From positions 93,379,343 through 93,443,342 of the forward strand of contig CP136065.1 of NCBI GenBank assembly GCA_032622095.1: DNA of 64,000 nucleotides. The letters run 5' to 3'. This document shows positions 10,598 through 23,041 of the stretch, piece after piece. The stretch is from Siphonodentalium dalli. Taxonomy: Eukaryota > Mollusca > Scaphopoda > Gadilida > Siphonodentaliidae. Each line of letters starts with the position of its first letter. The first letter of the stretch is position 1. Position numbers and translations under genes: made by a program. Under the pieces are notes generated by a model. The model was not told the origin of the DNA, searched no databases, and worked only from the letters and a program-made list of their open reading frames with translations.

Positions 10598-10608
10598 TAA
10601 CTTTATAA

Positions 10609-11443
10609 TATTGTTATCTGGTACAATCAATGGCTGATTAGTTCAATTAAATTCGTTTTGGTAAGTTTTATTTTGTCTTGAAAATCAGGAAATGTTTTGG
10701 AAAACCGCACAAACGGCCCAGTGTTTGTCGATAAAATAAACCAATGTATTTAAATAAATCCGTTAGTTTTGCAGATGTACCTTTGTTTACGGAAAATCTA
10801 GTTTTTGAAAAATGTGCATGGCTATAATTTCTAAACGAGCCATCTCCATCTGCACGTTGATTGCACGTTTGCGTGTAATTGAATAGGAGCCGACACTGAA
10901 CGTGACCATACCGGGTTGAATATTTAATTTATTACCTGACTTTGTTCTTCACCGTACAGTAATAAAGAGCGTTAGTTGTTATCCTATTTTTATATGGTAA
11001 ACATAAAGAGCGTCAGTATCAACGGAATGTCAAATTTAACAAATGTAAAATAGTGCATCTGAAATCATATCACAATGAAACATTACCTTTTCAAATAATC
11101 GTTCAGTCCCATGTTCGTAAAATGACACCCATAGTACATGCACCCCCAGAAATCTTATAGGAAAATACGTTCTTACCAAAATTCCTGTGGCTACTGTATC
11201 TGATATAAAAAAAAATATATTTATCTCCAAAACCATGGTTAGATTATTCCGAATGTTGAATATATAGCGTTTATCAGATTTTCGAACTTTAAAAAATGAT
11301 TATCTCGAAAACAACAAGTGGACTTGGAAGATGGTGGAATTTAAGTCCTAATTTGGCGCGTCAAATATGCCATATGCGCAAAACCCACCAAATAAAGACC
11401 TACCGAAGTAGCATAAACGCATAATAATAGTTAGACGTTTTAA
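10609..11443. other. No gene; one dispersed ATAAAGAGCGTT repeat copy
   Basis: The repeat pair lies at about 10961-11013 around a TATATGGTAA spacer. The rest has no recognisable feature. Confidence 0.5.
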
Positions 11444-12036
11444 AGGGGTACTGTACGCCATTTTCATTAAATTTCCGGTGATCACAACGATCTAATATCG
11501 ATAATATATAGAAACATAAGTAATTTGAGTCGTAAATGTATTCTGTAAACGCTCAGGTTAATAGGCTATCTTAAAATTTAATAATTTAAAAGTTAATAAT
11601 TTGATATAAATTGAATTTATGACTGGAGCCATAAAATGGCGTCGACTAAATTACGAATTTCCGTGTACACGAAGTAATCAAATAAAGTAATTGAGGGATA
11701 CTGGATTGTTAAACCGATCGCACACACGATCGTTTAAACATTATGATGATATGGGGAGAAAACTCAAGCTACTCACTGACTAGTGACGATACAATAACTT
11801 AAATGAGAATATGGGACTAGTATGCATATAATATAACTTTAATTTGATTCATTTGGTTGAAAACTTTACAAAAATTACTCGACAACGACAATTTGTATTT
11901 TTGCATTCCGGTAAATTTGCCATCCGTAACACTACTTCGTACTCAACAGACTTTCAAATAATGGAAAAAGTGTTACCTTATTCTCCGACTCGGAGACTAT
12001 AGAAACCAACAACAACGTGTTGGGTACAGTATCCCT
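11444..12036. mobile_element. TTAA-flanked MITE (piggyBac-like)
   Basis: TTAA at 11440-11443 and 12037-12040 bounds a 593-bp unit with inverted ends AGGGGTACTGTACGCC and GGGTACAGTATCCCT. TTAA duplication with short inverted ends is the signature of piggyBac-type transposition. No coding region inside. Confidence 0.75.
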
Positions 12037-12040
12037 TTAA

Positions 12041-14875
12041 ACTTTACACATAAAAACTCTTTATTATTAGCACATCAGGATTCATCTAACGACGAATGCT
12101 CTATATTATTACATGCTGTGGTGGTGGTGGTGGTGGTGGGGCGGGTATTTTTTTATTTCTTTCTGAGGCGATAAGCTCAATAAGTGTTCCGATGTATTAC
12201 AGTATGTTCGTATATGTACATGTCTCTGTGTCATACATTATCGGCCAAAACTAGTTTAATTTTGCTCAATTGGTCATTATCGCATGGTGTCGGGCAAAAC
12301 AAGTTATAAACTGATATCATACCCAAGGTCTCGAAACCTGCCAATAGCCACCCAGCATATCAAAATATCAACAAAACCCGATTTTAAATTAGTCGTCTGT
12401 TAATTATTATTACAATAGGTATTTGTTTGTGATTTTCGAGTGAGGTTTCAATGGAATTTGAATGGGTATTCCACCCATGAATGTCACAGACGAACGAGAC
12501 TTTGAGATGCTGGGTGACTTTTTGCACATTTAGGAGATCATGTGTGACGTTTTGCAAGCTGAGAGATCCTGGGCATCTTTTTGCACGAAAAACTAGATCA
12601 TGTCATGAATCTCTACTCTGGCTAACGCCGAGAATAATGACATGATCTCCACGAAACCATGCGACAATAACATATTCGGTTTTAATTTGTGGCTTGATCA
12701 TTACGAGTAGCTTCAATGTGAACAAGGGTCTGTGTTGTGATACTGCATACATGTGCATGGTACAGTGGATTGGTATTGGGTTGACACCAAACAATGCAGC
12801 ATGGTTAGTCCATTTGGTTATAATTATATGCATTATTGCCTTCCTGACACCTGGTAATAAAGTTCGAATCTTATGACAATTATGCTTATAAATGTCTATT
12901 CAACGGCATGTAATCCAGCAATATGTCGCCCACGTGCATGCGACATGACCGGTCGGCACTAAGCCGTTTTTGTACATGTCCACATGGAAGCATGGATAAT
13001 ACACCATCAACACAAACTTTACCCACTGTGATATGACGCAAGCCTCACCATGGCAACGAGAACAGCTACAGACTCATTGCAGACACAGAAATTGGTCAAA
13101 GCACTCGTGAATCTAATGTTGGTCGTTCTCGGTTCACAGCGAGGTTCATTGGAGCTTTCGATATATAATCGAGGTAGAATAATGGTTCTTATCAAATTTC
13201 GTCGTTCATTCGCGTTAAAATGACGACGTCATGCACCAAAACTAGGTTCATTTATTAAGTTATAGGGAATTTCGTGACATTGCATGATCTAAAACCTTAT
13301 AGGTATATATATGAATGATGAACTAATATTTAACTGTTATTTTTACCCTTTATGTAAGTTGTTTTTCATTCATTTATCAAAAACTGTGATGAGTATAATT
13401 ATACTGTCGTTCATTATGCCCGCATAACGTACACGACTATGCCAAGCTGGCTACAGTTATTTTGATCGCCTGTGAAAAGCTAACGACACTAAGTCTTGTG
13501 ACAATGACCCCTATCAGCGTTACTGTTCGAGGAAAATTTGTCACTATCTATAGCTCTAGATTTATCAGCCGTTTGCAATTTCCCTCGTACAGTGAGAAAA
13601 GCACTCTTTACTTTTACATTATTAGGGAAAGAATGATAACGAACGCTCTTTATTGTTTCATGTTGAAATCATCCCGAGAGAGATCATGCCCAAGCTCCAT
13701 GCATATCAGAGTTCAGTCCCCTGCTACGCAGTCATATAATAAATTCATTTTCATTATAATTACAATGTTGTTTGCATCGTTCATAGAGCACACGAGTGTA
13801 TTTTGGACTAATACACTGTACATGGCTCAAATTCATTCATTTGTTCATTTTGTTGCATATATTCTGTTGAGTATAAAAAGGAGATGGTCCCAATAAATTG
13901 TCGGATTTAATGTATATTACCCATTAAAGTATGGGGTGTAAAAGCAGACGATATTTTTAATCCCATGTGTCCATTCCCTCTCTTGACTGCATGACATATG
14001 TGTACCATCCACCACAGTTTGATGACTGATTACTTCGGCGATAGTGTGTATATATGTTTCACCCTGCCAAATGCTCGCACCGGATTATACAATCGATCTC
14101 AAAAAGAATACTGACATGGCAATCCAACCATTGGTACTCTTTTTTAACATTTGGCAAGCTGGCTTTGGGGTGGGGCAAACTGAACTGCAGCAATCAGTCA
14201 CATATCAGATTGTGGTTGCGGATGTGCTTACGTGTCACCCACTTCATCGTTCACGACCAAATCTTTATGTTATTTTCATGTCGATGAAATGGTCGCTGTC
14301 ATACATGCTGATGTATGATATAAGGCACGAGATCAGCCATCGAAGCACTGTCTCTTACTTGCTATACTTTCTATACAATTTCACCATTACATTAAGTTGA
14401 AGAGTTGCCAGTGTATAACAAGCTGGGTTAGCAATCATTGATCTTCACCAGACTGTGATGTCCGCGGTATTATGAGATTGTTTACTCTAACGATCAAGCC
14501 TCCACTTGTCATGACATCGATATCACGGAATATATCCTACTTACGGCTTCGTCGACAATATTAAGTCGGAACGTGAGCTCCACTCGACGGTGTTTAGCTC
14601 CGGGGATCTCTTAAAGTGACCTAAATACCGAATTATCGCCGGATCCACCCATGGTTAAATGGTCCAGCTAATTTATTATGACATTCAGTTGACACCTGGT
14701 GTGTCCTGCTGGTTAACTATGATGTTGGTGGGTCAAAATGATGCCGTTGATAAAAATTACCCTTATTTATTTTATTATCCGTTTCGCGATCTTTGACTAA
14801 TCCGAGAAAAAGCTATATATATATATAGTATAGTGTCTCCGCGGTTTTATTTGACATCAAATAATACATACGTCT
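12041..14875. other. No gene; (TGG)n microsatellite
   Basis: A (GTG)n tract lies at about 12118-12140. Degenerate ATAAAGAGCGTT-family copies in reverse orientation occur near 12055-12110 and 13590-13660. The longest open frame of the window (13462-13896, 144 codons) overlaps the second copy and shows no domain. Nothing else recognised. Confidence 0.5.
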
Positions 14876-15025
14876 TAAACTTATTGAACATATAACAGAT
14901 TCGGTGTACTTCGCACCAAAAGCCTTATATTAAGCTTATTGAACGTATACCAAATTCGGTGTTCTTCGCGCCAACCCGCTTAAGCTTATTGAACATATAC
15001 CAGATCTGGTGCCTATCTGTGCCGG
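14876..15025 (+). repeat. Three tandem copies of a roughly 50-bp unit
   Basis: The units share CTTATTGAACRTATAMCARAT followed by CGGTG, CTTCGC and CC. They start at about 14876, 14931 and 14981, and the third is the most diverged. Confidence 0.75.
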
Positions 15026-15285
15026 ATGTTCCTTCGAATTGATACATTGCCACTTAATGTCTTCTGTCGCGAATTCAATTTCGGTCGATGGAACGTAATA
15101 CGCTTTTAGTCTTAACGTACTCTAGTTAGCGAACAGGAACGATGATATAGTAGACATTAAAAGGTTTTATTTCGCGATCTTCATTACTATCCGCGTATAT
15201 AGCAACCTTATCGCGTTTACGGCGTTGACATACTAGCTATTCTAATTATTCGACTGTTCACTGCTATCAATGTTCGGACCGGCGC

Positions 15286-15328
15286 GTATAACAGTTGTAG
15301 TATAACAGTTGTAGTATAACAGTTGTAT
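15286..15328 (+). repeat. 14-bp tandem repeat, three copies
   Basis: GTATAACAGTTGTA is repeated three times head to tail. Confidence 0.9.
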
Positions 15329-16934
15329 CGCCAAAATAGGTTGGAATTGTTTTCCTGCGATGCAGTTTGGTGACTATTATTCATCGAAGTTACCTATACA
15401 CCGTTTGTTTGCTTTGCGGCCCAATATATATCAGTTTACCCATGTACCTGGAATGCTGCGTTCTCTAACTATAGGTCGTACATATAACTGTCATGGACAT
15501 TTGTCAACAAACTGCGGAACAGAAACACAGCCCCCCTTCTGTAAACAAGCGTTGTACTTGTGATATCACACGTTGCTACAGTATGTTTGCGTGATCGCAG
15601 AAAGCATGCGAGAAACCCCTCTCTGAGGATATACAGGCATTGTATGATATTTTTTTCGCCAACATACGATGCGACGGAACCAGTCCGCCTTTAAATGTAT
15701 ACGAACAGTATTTAATTGAACCAATTACATTTCTTTACTATTACTATATATAAATTGTGCATGCGGTCTTGGACTATCTACGAAAATCATTATGTGAATC
15801 AACGATCGACCCCTTGCATATCGCACATGAACACTCTATATATACTAACCGAAAAGTATATACATAATTATATCAAATAATATTTTTAGCCAGAGAGTGT
15901 TAATGGCATATCATTATACGAAATATATATATTGCTCTCACTTCCAAGAACTGGGACAGAAATTCTACTACATTGTATTTCTAGAACACTACGAATACTG
16001 ATTGAAGACAGGTCTGTTGAACTAAATATTTGTTCCACATGACTATATTTTAGGGATTATCTGACTTAGCCATTTTCTAAGAAGGGCCTATTAAACCGAC
16101 TCCGTCGCATCGTATAGGGCGAATACATGATAATAAATGCCGATGTTAATGGCGAGAATTGGTTGTGTTTCTTGTATATATGTAATGTCCTTGATAACTT
16201 GTAAATATTTATTTCACATGTAAAATTATTCGTATATTTTATCTCAAATACTGTATGCATGGTATACGGTTTTTATTGAGATTAAACAAATTCAAATTCA
16301 AGAAATATTTGGCGCAAGATCTCTTGATATTTCTCAGCCGAAACCCCAATCAAGGACCACAACCTTTTGATGGACACTTTGCCTTACATGCTATAGTAGC
16401 TCTAAATACGCGACCGCCTTCTCGTTGCATGCTTGCTCCAGCTCAAATGATCCTATACCTAAGCTGGTTCTATGTCGCGATTGTCCGTCATCATTGTTAT
16501 GTAGACGTAGCAACCTCAAAGATTTTACATCAACATTTCACTTGATTTGCTTTCATTCAAGCCAACAATGTTTGTTCATATCTAACAACCCCTTTGTAGT
16601 ATAATTTTATCTCATATTTTAATATGGCCTAAAATACCTGCTTTTCTCATACTAAATGTTTAATACGAATCAGCTCTTCAACTGCCACGAGGTTAAACAC
16701 TTCACGTAATTACTGTTGCTACATATACCGTAATACACCAGTCGATTGGGGGGGGGGGGAAATGTTTATCCATATTCATTAAACTCTATTAGATGCCATT
16801 TTACGCACATTTTGAATATCAATGAACAAGAGCCTCGCTGGGGCGTGGGTAAATACGCTCGTTAATTTACTTGTAAATTGTTATTAACCTGCAAGTGAAT
16901 TAAGTTGAAAATGGCCGTTATCTATGATGTATAC
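15329..16934. other. No gene; poly-G tract
   Basis: Contains a run of twelve G at about 16748-16759. Open frames here (up to 96 codons) show no domain. Confidence 0.5.
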
Positions 16935-17260
16935 ATAATTGGACAAAACCAATTTGAACTTAGTCTGTAATTTTGGCTGAGAACTACATGTACATACTAA
17001 CATTGGTTCTGATAAAACAATCAAAGCTGGGGTTATCGGTCAGCAACCAAAATGTTATGAAATCGGGCAAATTTTAAGTCGAAAAAGAGCCTTAACTCAT
17101 GTAAAATAATTGGATGGAACCCATAGATATTAGAACTTAGCCTTTATTTTTAACTGGGAAACACGTTCGGACAGTTAACATAATCCAAATTGAGGTTATC
17201 GGTCGGAAGCCAACAGTTTTAACAGACGGGCGAATCGACGGACGGACAGACTGCATGGTT
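16935..17260 (+). repeat. Degenerate tandem duplication
   Basis: Two diverged copies of about 165 bp share GAACTTAG, TTTTGGCTGAGAA-like and GGTTATCGGTC blocks. The second ends in GGGCGAATCGACGGACGGAC. Confidence 0.55.
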
Positions 17261-17289
17261 ACAAAATACGCCCGTTTTTTTTTATACAA

Positions 17290-18769
17290 ACGATAGTGAT
17301 TTTCACATGTTAGTATTAAACTGAAATAGTTCGTTTCAGCGACCTGTCAACATTTATTTAATTCAATGTGCATTCTGATTCTATATACATTAGTCTAGTA
17401 AATTTAGTCTTATAAAAATAATTACCCACACACTACTCCTCCACTGGTACGCAAAGTTACAGTAATTAACAGGGAAATAGAGCCAATGTCTTCGGTTGCT
17501 ATAATATAGATGCACAAATCTTGTCCACTGTCACCAGTAGGATGACAAGTGCTGAAGTACTAGTAGATCAGTGAATATGTCTATAAATGTGCGCAAACTA
17601 CTTTGTTCGGATATATCTTTTAACATTCGGCACAATATAAAAACATGCGCTCCGGTAAACTATATGCGCCCGTGGCCATATGGGGATCAAAGTTTCTCGT
17701 AAACATTGTAAAGGCAAAATATATTCAAATAAAATGTTCGCCTTCCTCACCAATACCGTCATGGTTGGTGATCATATATATGAGTGAAACTATTGTTCAC
17801 TGTCACTCTCAATGTCGAGTGCTGAGAAAGATCAGTGAACAGGTCTATATCGGCAAACATCGTTCAGATATATCTCATTAAATGCAACTACATGTACATG
17901 TAATGTAATATATATTAACACGACCTCTAAATGTGAACACTGTGGCATATGGGGATCACATTGTCTGATAAACATTACAAATTATAAAATTGGAAAATCA
18001 TTGACTATATCGTCAAATAAATTCAAATGAAACGTTGGTCTTCCTCTCAATATATAACAACTATAGATTATCCCTACGGGTGGTGCTATTTTCTTTCATC
18101 GCACAGCCGTCGGTGAATGAAACGTCCTTCACACAAATGGCGTTTTAACGATTTTTCACACACGAATTGCTACGAAAAATGATCGCATTTGGAAACAAAC
18201 AGAAAACCACGTGAGGCCTCGGGAGTTATGATTATAATACATTCCCTGAGAGCAGTGCTATAGATTCTGATGGAGCAGTTTGTCTGTTCACGCATGCGTG
18301 CAAGGGGGAGATGAATCAACGCAAAACTCAAAATTGAAATGAAGAAATCTGACATCTCTCAATTCAATTAAAGTATAGTAAGAATAAGTATTGATTTGAT
18401 GATGATGTCTGTCAAACGACAGAGCATGTTAAGGCTCTCATGCATGCTTCGAATAGTGATCAACTACCGCGATAACAAACCCACAAAGTGTTCGAGATTT
18501 TCTGATATATTCTTTACTGTTGCACTTGACTGCGGACTCCGTTGTGCTTGGTGGTCGTATAAAATTCACCCATCCTACAAAACAATACAGCATGCATGTT
18601 TCGATTCGGTCGTTCCAATCATTCCATTGAAACAGTGCAAGATTTTTAAGTCACCAGCTCTGGTGTCCCAAACTATATTGCCACTGTTCATATGCCAATA
18701 AATGTTCAATGATGTCTCATCCGATTTTACCATCGGTACGGACAAAAATATATCCTACTAATGGTCCTA
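17290..18769. other. No gene supported; degenerate duplication
   Basis: Segments near 17515-17790 and 17795-18060 are diverged copies sharing CATATGGGGATCA, GATCAGTGAA and AAACATT blocks. A 61-codon minus-strand frame at 18170-18355 starts with a hydrophobic stretch and is discussed as a weak candidate among the findings. Its surroundings include CCACGTGAGG and ACGCATGCGTGC. Confidence 0.45.
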
Positions 18770-18773
18770 TTAA

Positions 18774-19392
18774 ACCTTTCCTTACTAAATGGAGTCTCTC
18801 AGTCAGTTATAAAGTGTACATCGGAATGGTTTATTAATTCAGCCTGTTTTCCCAAAAATAAGCATATTATCTGCTTATAATTGAACTTATTTTAGGTAGA
18901 TAATCTGCTTAGAATCGCGTCATTTCGAGTCAATAATGTGCTGAGATTGAGATCATTTTAGTCACATTGTCGACTCATAATGAGTCGAATCTAAGCATAT
19001 TATGTGCTGACAATGAGACAATTAAGCCAACTAACGACTGTTTATGTGTACGCTCTTTAACATTTGTTTTCACTGTGGTCCGCGCCATAAAGCGAAATAA
19101 CTGAAAAGAGTCCAATAACTGCTTGTTTGAGAATCAAATAATCACATTATGTACCTATTTCAAATTATAGGTAGATTATGTGCGGATTTCTGCAAGAATA
19201 TGTTGCTTAATTATTTGGAGGGATGTAAAGGTGGTAAAAGCAGACGACAGATAAATAACTTTGCAGAAGGAGTCATACATTTATTGGGGAAACGTTCAGG
19301 TAATAAGTTCAACAAACGACCTATGTGAACTTATTATCTGAACATTTCCGATGGGATAAAGACTCATCAATGATGCTTTAGTATAGAACAGG
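18774..19392. mobile_element. TTAA-type MITE, second copy of the 8.36 kb family
   Basis: Flanked by TTAA at 18770-18773 and 19393-19396. The ends ACCTTTCCTTACTAAATGG and ATAGAACAGG, the AAAGCAGACGACAGATAAAT segment and the AACTTATTATCTGAACATTT stem match the copy at 8363-8928. Relative to that copy it carries about 370 extra bp (about 18830-19200) rich in TGAGTCRA and AGCATATTATSTGCT motifs, a possible nested insertion. Confidence 0.75.
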
Positions 19393-19563
19393 TTAATATG
19401 AGGTCAGGTGCTGTTGGAATTCGTTTGTCGATGGTCGCGATGTCTGTGCCATGCGAATTATGTTGTTTTCAAGTATTTTTCAATTTTCTTTTGCCTCGTA
19501 ACTTGAAAATTAGCTTACGAAATTGTGACTAACTTAATGTCAAATCGGACAGTGCATCTTTAA

Positions 19564-19751
19564 AGAGAGACTGTAACTAAATCCAGCCATGTATGGGCCA
19601 TCTCATACTATACTCAACAGAAAATATCCATAGTACATTAATGCATAAATTTACACTCATCCCTGTCTCAAATTCATTTATATGCTGCATATTTTCTGTT
19701 GAATAGTGTAGGAGATAGCTTATTCAATGACTGGATTTAGGCATAGTCTCC
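19564..19751. mobile_element. Short TTAA-type hairpin MITE
   Basis: TTAA at 19560-19563 (TTCAA on the other side) encloses a 188-bp unit. Its arms pair over about 65 bp: AGAGACTGTAACTAAATCCA against TGGATTTAGGCATAGTCTC, and ACTCAACAGAAAATAT against ATATTTTCTGTTGAAT. Confidence 0.75.
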
Positions 19752-19756
19752 TTCAA

Positions 19757-20827
19757 CCTAACATAGTTCAATATCTCCAGTTGATTGATAAGAGATGTCA
19801 AATATTGGTATATTATATATATTATTATAGAACTAGCAAGTGTAGCTGCTTGTTTGGTTAGGGTTTGAAGTTTAGTTCGTGTTTAACGTCGTTTTAGTCG
19901 CTCGGTAATATCATGCACCTCGAGATTAAGCGTATGTGGAGTAAACCCCGTTTGACGATGTCTATCGGTTGACAGTTGATTGGTTTTGGTTACCCAAAGA
20001 TCATTTTGGTTATATCTCTACATATTGACTAAATACTATATATACATGCACATGACAACATTTTCGTGAAAACTCTAATTCCAACATTTCGTTGGATTTA
20101 AAACATAAGATATATTTCAAGGATTTCAGAATATCCATATGTATCGTGTATACCATGCATGCATGCACGTGAATATCTAACCAATCCATGTAATAAGACT
20201 CATATATAGTCAACCCATAGAAAAGTTTCCGGTCATCCAATGATATATGCGATACTATACATATAATTTTGCCAATTTCGGAAATCCAGCCCGGGAATAA
20301 ATCCTTTCCCCCTTTTATACGGACAGTTTACATCGTGTATATATGAAACAATTCAGCATATGAAACTTCATATTTGGAGACAGTTGTGTGTGTAATAGAA
20401 TATAATCGTGTGCATGTGAGCTGTGAAGTTGACCAATTAGTGCACTCGTTCATCTCAAAACAAGCATGCACGGGATGGAATCACATTGTCGTTGCATGGC
20501 AATTATAATTAATCAAAGAAAATTTCAAACAAAATCCATGCATGTCCATAAAATTTAACGTCAATTTCCACGAGATTAAAGAAATGGAGACAAAGGTATC
20601 ATCTGATTGGGCAGCGATTAGTCAGTCCTCCCATTGTGGCATGTAACTTCTTATTATACCTTAAGGTGGGCACAAACGTGCAAATTGCTGGTTTATGCAA
20701 ATTTCTTTGGTTCCATCGACGTTCCCTGCGTGATGGTAATGAATGCTGCATGAATGTCGTTCTCATAAAACGACTGGCATGATTGAATTGGAATGAAAAT
20801 CGATACAACTGATATATTCGAGCTCAC
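19757..20827. other. No gene supported; would be intron of the candidate gene on the minus strand
   Basis: No repeats recognised. On the minus strand a possible acceptor (CATCACGCAG before 20725) would splice the exon at 20828-20903 to a short frame containing two cysteines and a stop near 20668. Another acceptor 28 nt upstream gives a different frame, so no second exon is claimed. Confidence 0.4.
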
Positions 20828-20903
20828 CTGGGTTCTCTGATATGGCCAGAATCACACTTATCGAGATTAAAATAAACGCCTCCAAAATATGTCTCCTATC
20901 CAT
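20828..20903 (-). CDS. Candidate first coding exon: signal peptide followed by a splice donor
   Basis: On the minus strand an ATG at 20903 in good context (A at -3, G at +4: GGAAAAATGG) opens a 76-nt frame. It encodes a charged start MDRRH, a hydrophobic core of about 17 residues (ILEAFILISISVILAIS), then ENP and one base of the next codon. It ends exactly at CCCAG|GTGAGC, a strong 5' splice site, giving a phase-1 junction, the common phase after signal-peptide exons of secreted or membrane proteins. Upstream sequence (to about 21180) is comparatively CpG-rich and contains a CACGTG box. Family, function and later exons are unknown; the next exon may lie far to the left or outside the window. 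It could be a chance combination, since no homology is visible. Confidence 0.4.
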
Positions 20904-21180
20904 TTTTCCGCACGACTAAGAACACAAATCCGCCGAGAAAAAAGATCTTCTACTTCATCATTTTCCATCGTCACCTCATAATGGCATGTGTTCTACAGAA
21001 TACAGGAATTAATTCCGTGTCCAGAGTTAAGAGCGCCGCGCACCTTACTGATAGAGAAACATCTCCAATAACTGATTCACCGCGAAATCGATCGACGAAA
21101 CGAAACGGGCAGACGACAGGTTCGCAAAGTAGACGTCGAGAGGAATCTTGTCACGTGATTTATACCGACGACCGTTAAAT
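20904..21180 (-). promoter_or_regulatory. Possible promoter / 5' UTR of the candidate exon
   Basis: This stretch is richer in CpG than its surroundings (for example ACCGCGAAATCGATCGACGA at about 21079) and contains GTCACGTGAT at about 21151, an E-box. It lies directly upstream of the candidate signal-peptide exon. No TATA box or initiator is claimed. Confidence 0.25.
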
Positions 21181-22850
21181 TTGTCGCCAATATGAATGTA
21201 CAAATGAACTCATAAATGCTTTATTTACCAATACTAATGCTGTATTTATTTGCCTTTGCTGCGATACGATGTGTCATTTTCATCAAGTCATGGCGTTTGT
21301 TTGGTGTCGGCAATAAATCATGGGACAATACCCCTGGCCTCGGGGATCCTTTGTGGCAACACGGGAGAAATGATTAGCTTCATTTTGTTGTTAATTAGCT
21401 GCTAATAATGAAACACAAATCAGTCCAAGCTGAAAATGATTTCGTCGCGAGGGACTAATTGTTAACCTAGTATATTCATGAGGTGTTATCCGAGCCTTTA
21501 TCCCTCCAATTAAACTCTTTTGTATATTTATTTGTTGAGAGGTACATCGAGTAGGTGGACATACAGCGGGCCAACCAACTCTCACGCTTTGACGAAACGT
21601 TTATGGTGCTACATCAAAGCAACAAAAACTACGCTTTAAAGTGAGAACACCCGATATGAAAACTTATTCACTATTCAGAAAAGGAGGCATAGCATGCATG
21701 AATCAGCATTTTTAGGCTATCGCTTGGTTTACTCGGACTGATGCCCATAGAGCAACACATTCATATCAGAAAGCTGTTTCCTCGGTAACCTCATTCATCT
21801 GCAAATGCATAACCAAAGTCCATTCAAACGGTTTCTTCTGCATGAAGGCCCACCATGCAAAAACGTATTTTAATAGATCTACATCTGGTATCATTTATGG
21901 TATATTCCAGATTCTCAATCACTATATACGGTCTCACCCACTACCTATTCGAATTTATGGATGAAGGGACCTTTCCTCTGGAAGATGCATGAAATATATT
22001 AGAATTTATTTTGCGATGAACTCTTATTCTAACTTATGGCTATCAGCAGTTACATCGGATATTTACCTGAAAGTTATAGCCATGATTCATTGCAACTCGG
22101 TTAGTAAATGGAGTTTATGGGACCAGTAATTATTGCAGAGTATTTGGCGCTAAACACTCTGGAAAATATATGAATATGGTGCGACTGATGAATATAGAAC
22201 CACGTTCATCAACAACTATGTCAGAGCTCCGGACTGTCAATGAACTGGTGCATTTATATCATGTTCTCCTGTCAATCTCACTCGTAAATGACCGCCTGGA
22301 ATCAATACTGTGAGTTCATTCTCAACCATTTTGGCATTCAAACATTCCTGCTAATGTGTCATCTAACTCCGGGCAATCTAGTTGCTTTATTTTAGGTTAT
22401 GCACGAACATATGTCATTCGTTTTACCGTCGCACCAGCTGAATCGAATTGTATATTCCACAGCCATTTCTTTCTTCTATCTGCAAGCATTTTACTGAGAG
22501 GAACTAGTGACAATGTCATTTAATTCAGTGTACTTATTGAATGGATATAAGAAACGTTTCTTTTGCTCTAATCAACATAACAGTCACACATTTATATCTT
22601 ATGTATTCTCGTTTTAGTCAGTTGACATTTGCATGTGGAATATAAGATATTTCTTCAACTTATTAGCTGACTATACCTTGCATAAAGTCCCACAAAACTC
22701 GACACACATTTTCGTGTTATATTTCTCATATTTGATTCGGTCAAATTATCTTCAATAATTCTAGCATTGCAACATGATTGCGTAATAGTACTCGACGACC
22801 ATACGTATGTGATATATTGGATTGATGCACATTTATGCATATAATGTATT
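21181..22850. other. No gene recognised
   Basis: AT-rich, free of the repeat families found elsewhere in the window. No exon, RNA or repeat could be supported. Confidence 0.5.
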
Positions 22851-22852
22851 CA

Positions 22853-22896
22853 CTCACACACACACAGCTGCACACACACCCTCACACACACACCCT

Positions 22897-22940
<44 letters not shown>

Positions 22941-22986
22941 CCCACACACACACACACACTCACACACACCCTCACACACACACACA

Positions 22987-23023
<37 letters not shown>

Positions 23024-23028
23024 TCTTT
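22853..23028 (+). repeat. Compound CA / CT microsatellite
   Basis: (CA)n interrupted by CCCTC units from about 22853 to 22987, changing to (CT)n with CTAT interruptions up to about 23025. The His/Thr/Pro/Ser-rich frames across it are artefacts of the dinucleotide repeat. Confidence 0.95.
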
Positions 23029-23041
23029 TTGATTGTTTGCC

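Larger units (their letters stand above)
9195..10608. mobile_element. Nested-hairpin non-autonomous element (class unknown)
   Basis: Outer inverted repeats run inward from TATAAAGTTATTATACAATG at 9195 and from its complement ending at 10608. Each arm is about 270 bp and contains a complete hairpin (9209-9360 and 10441-10597) plus a shared inner part including TCCATCTGTATGTTTATCCA and GCACTTAATTCTCTATAAA. Between the arms lie a degenerate palindrome (9462-9893) and a third hairpin (10163-10334). The two terminal hairpins are reverse complements of each other, apart from a 4-base insertion near 10566. No protein-coding region is present. It is probably mobilised in trans by an unknown enzyme. 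A chance origin is not credible at this degree of symmetry. Confidence 0.8.

Noticed and set aside
13462-13896. Longest open frame (144 codons) as a gene
   Set aside because: No domain, no splice or start support, composition typical of AT-rich noise, and it overlaps a dispersed ATAAAGAGC-family repeat.
20668-20725. Second exon of the candidate secreted gene
   Set aside because: Two alternative acceptors give different short frames that stop quickly, so no choice can be supported.
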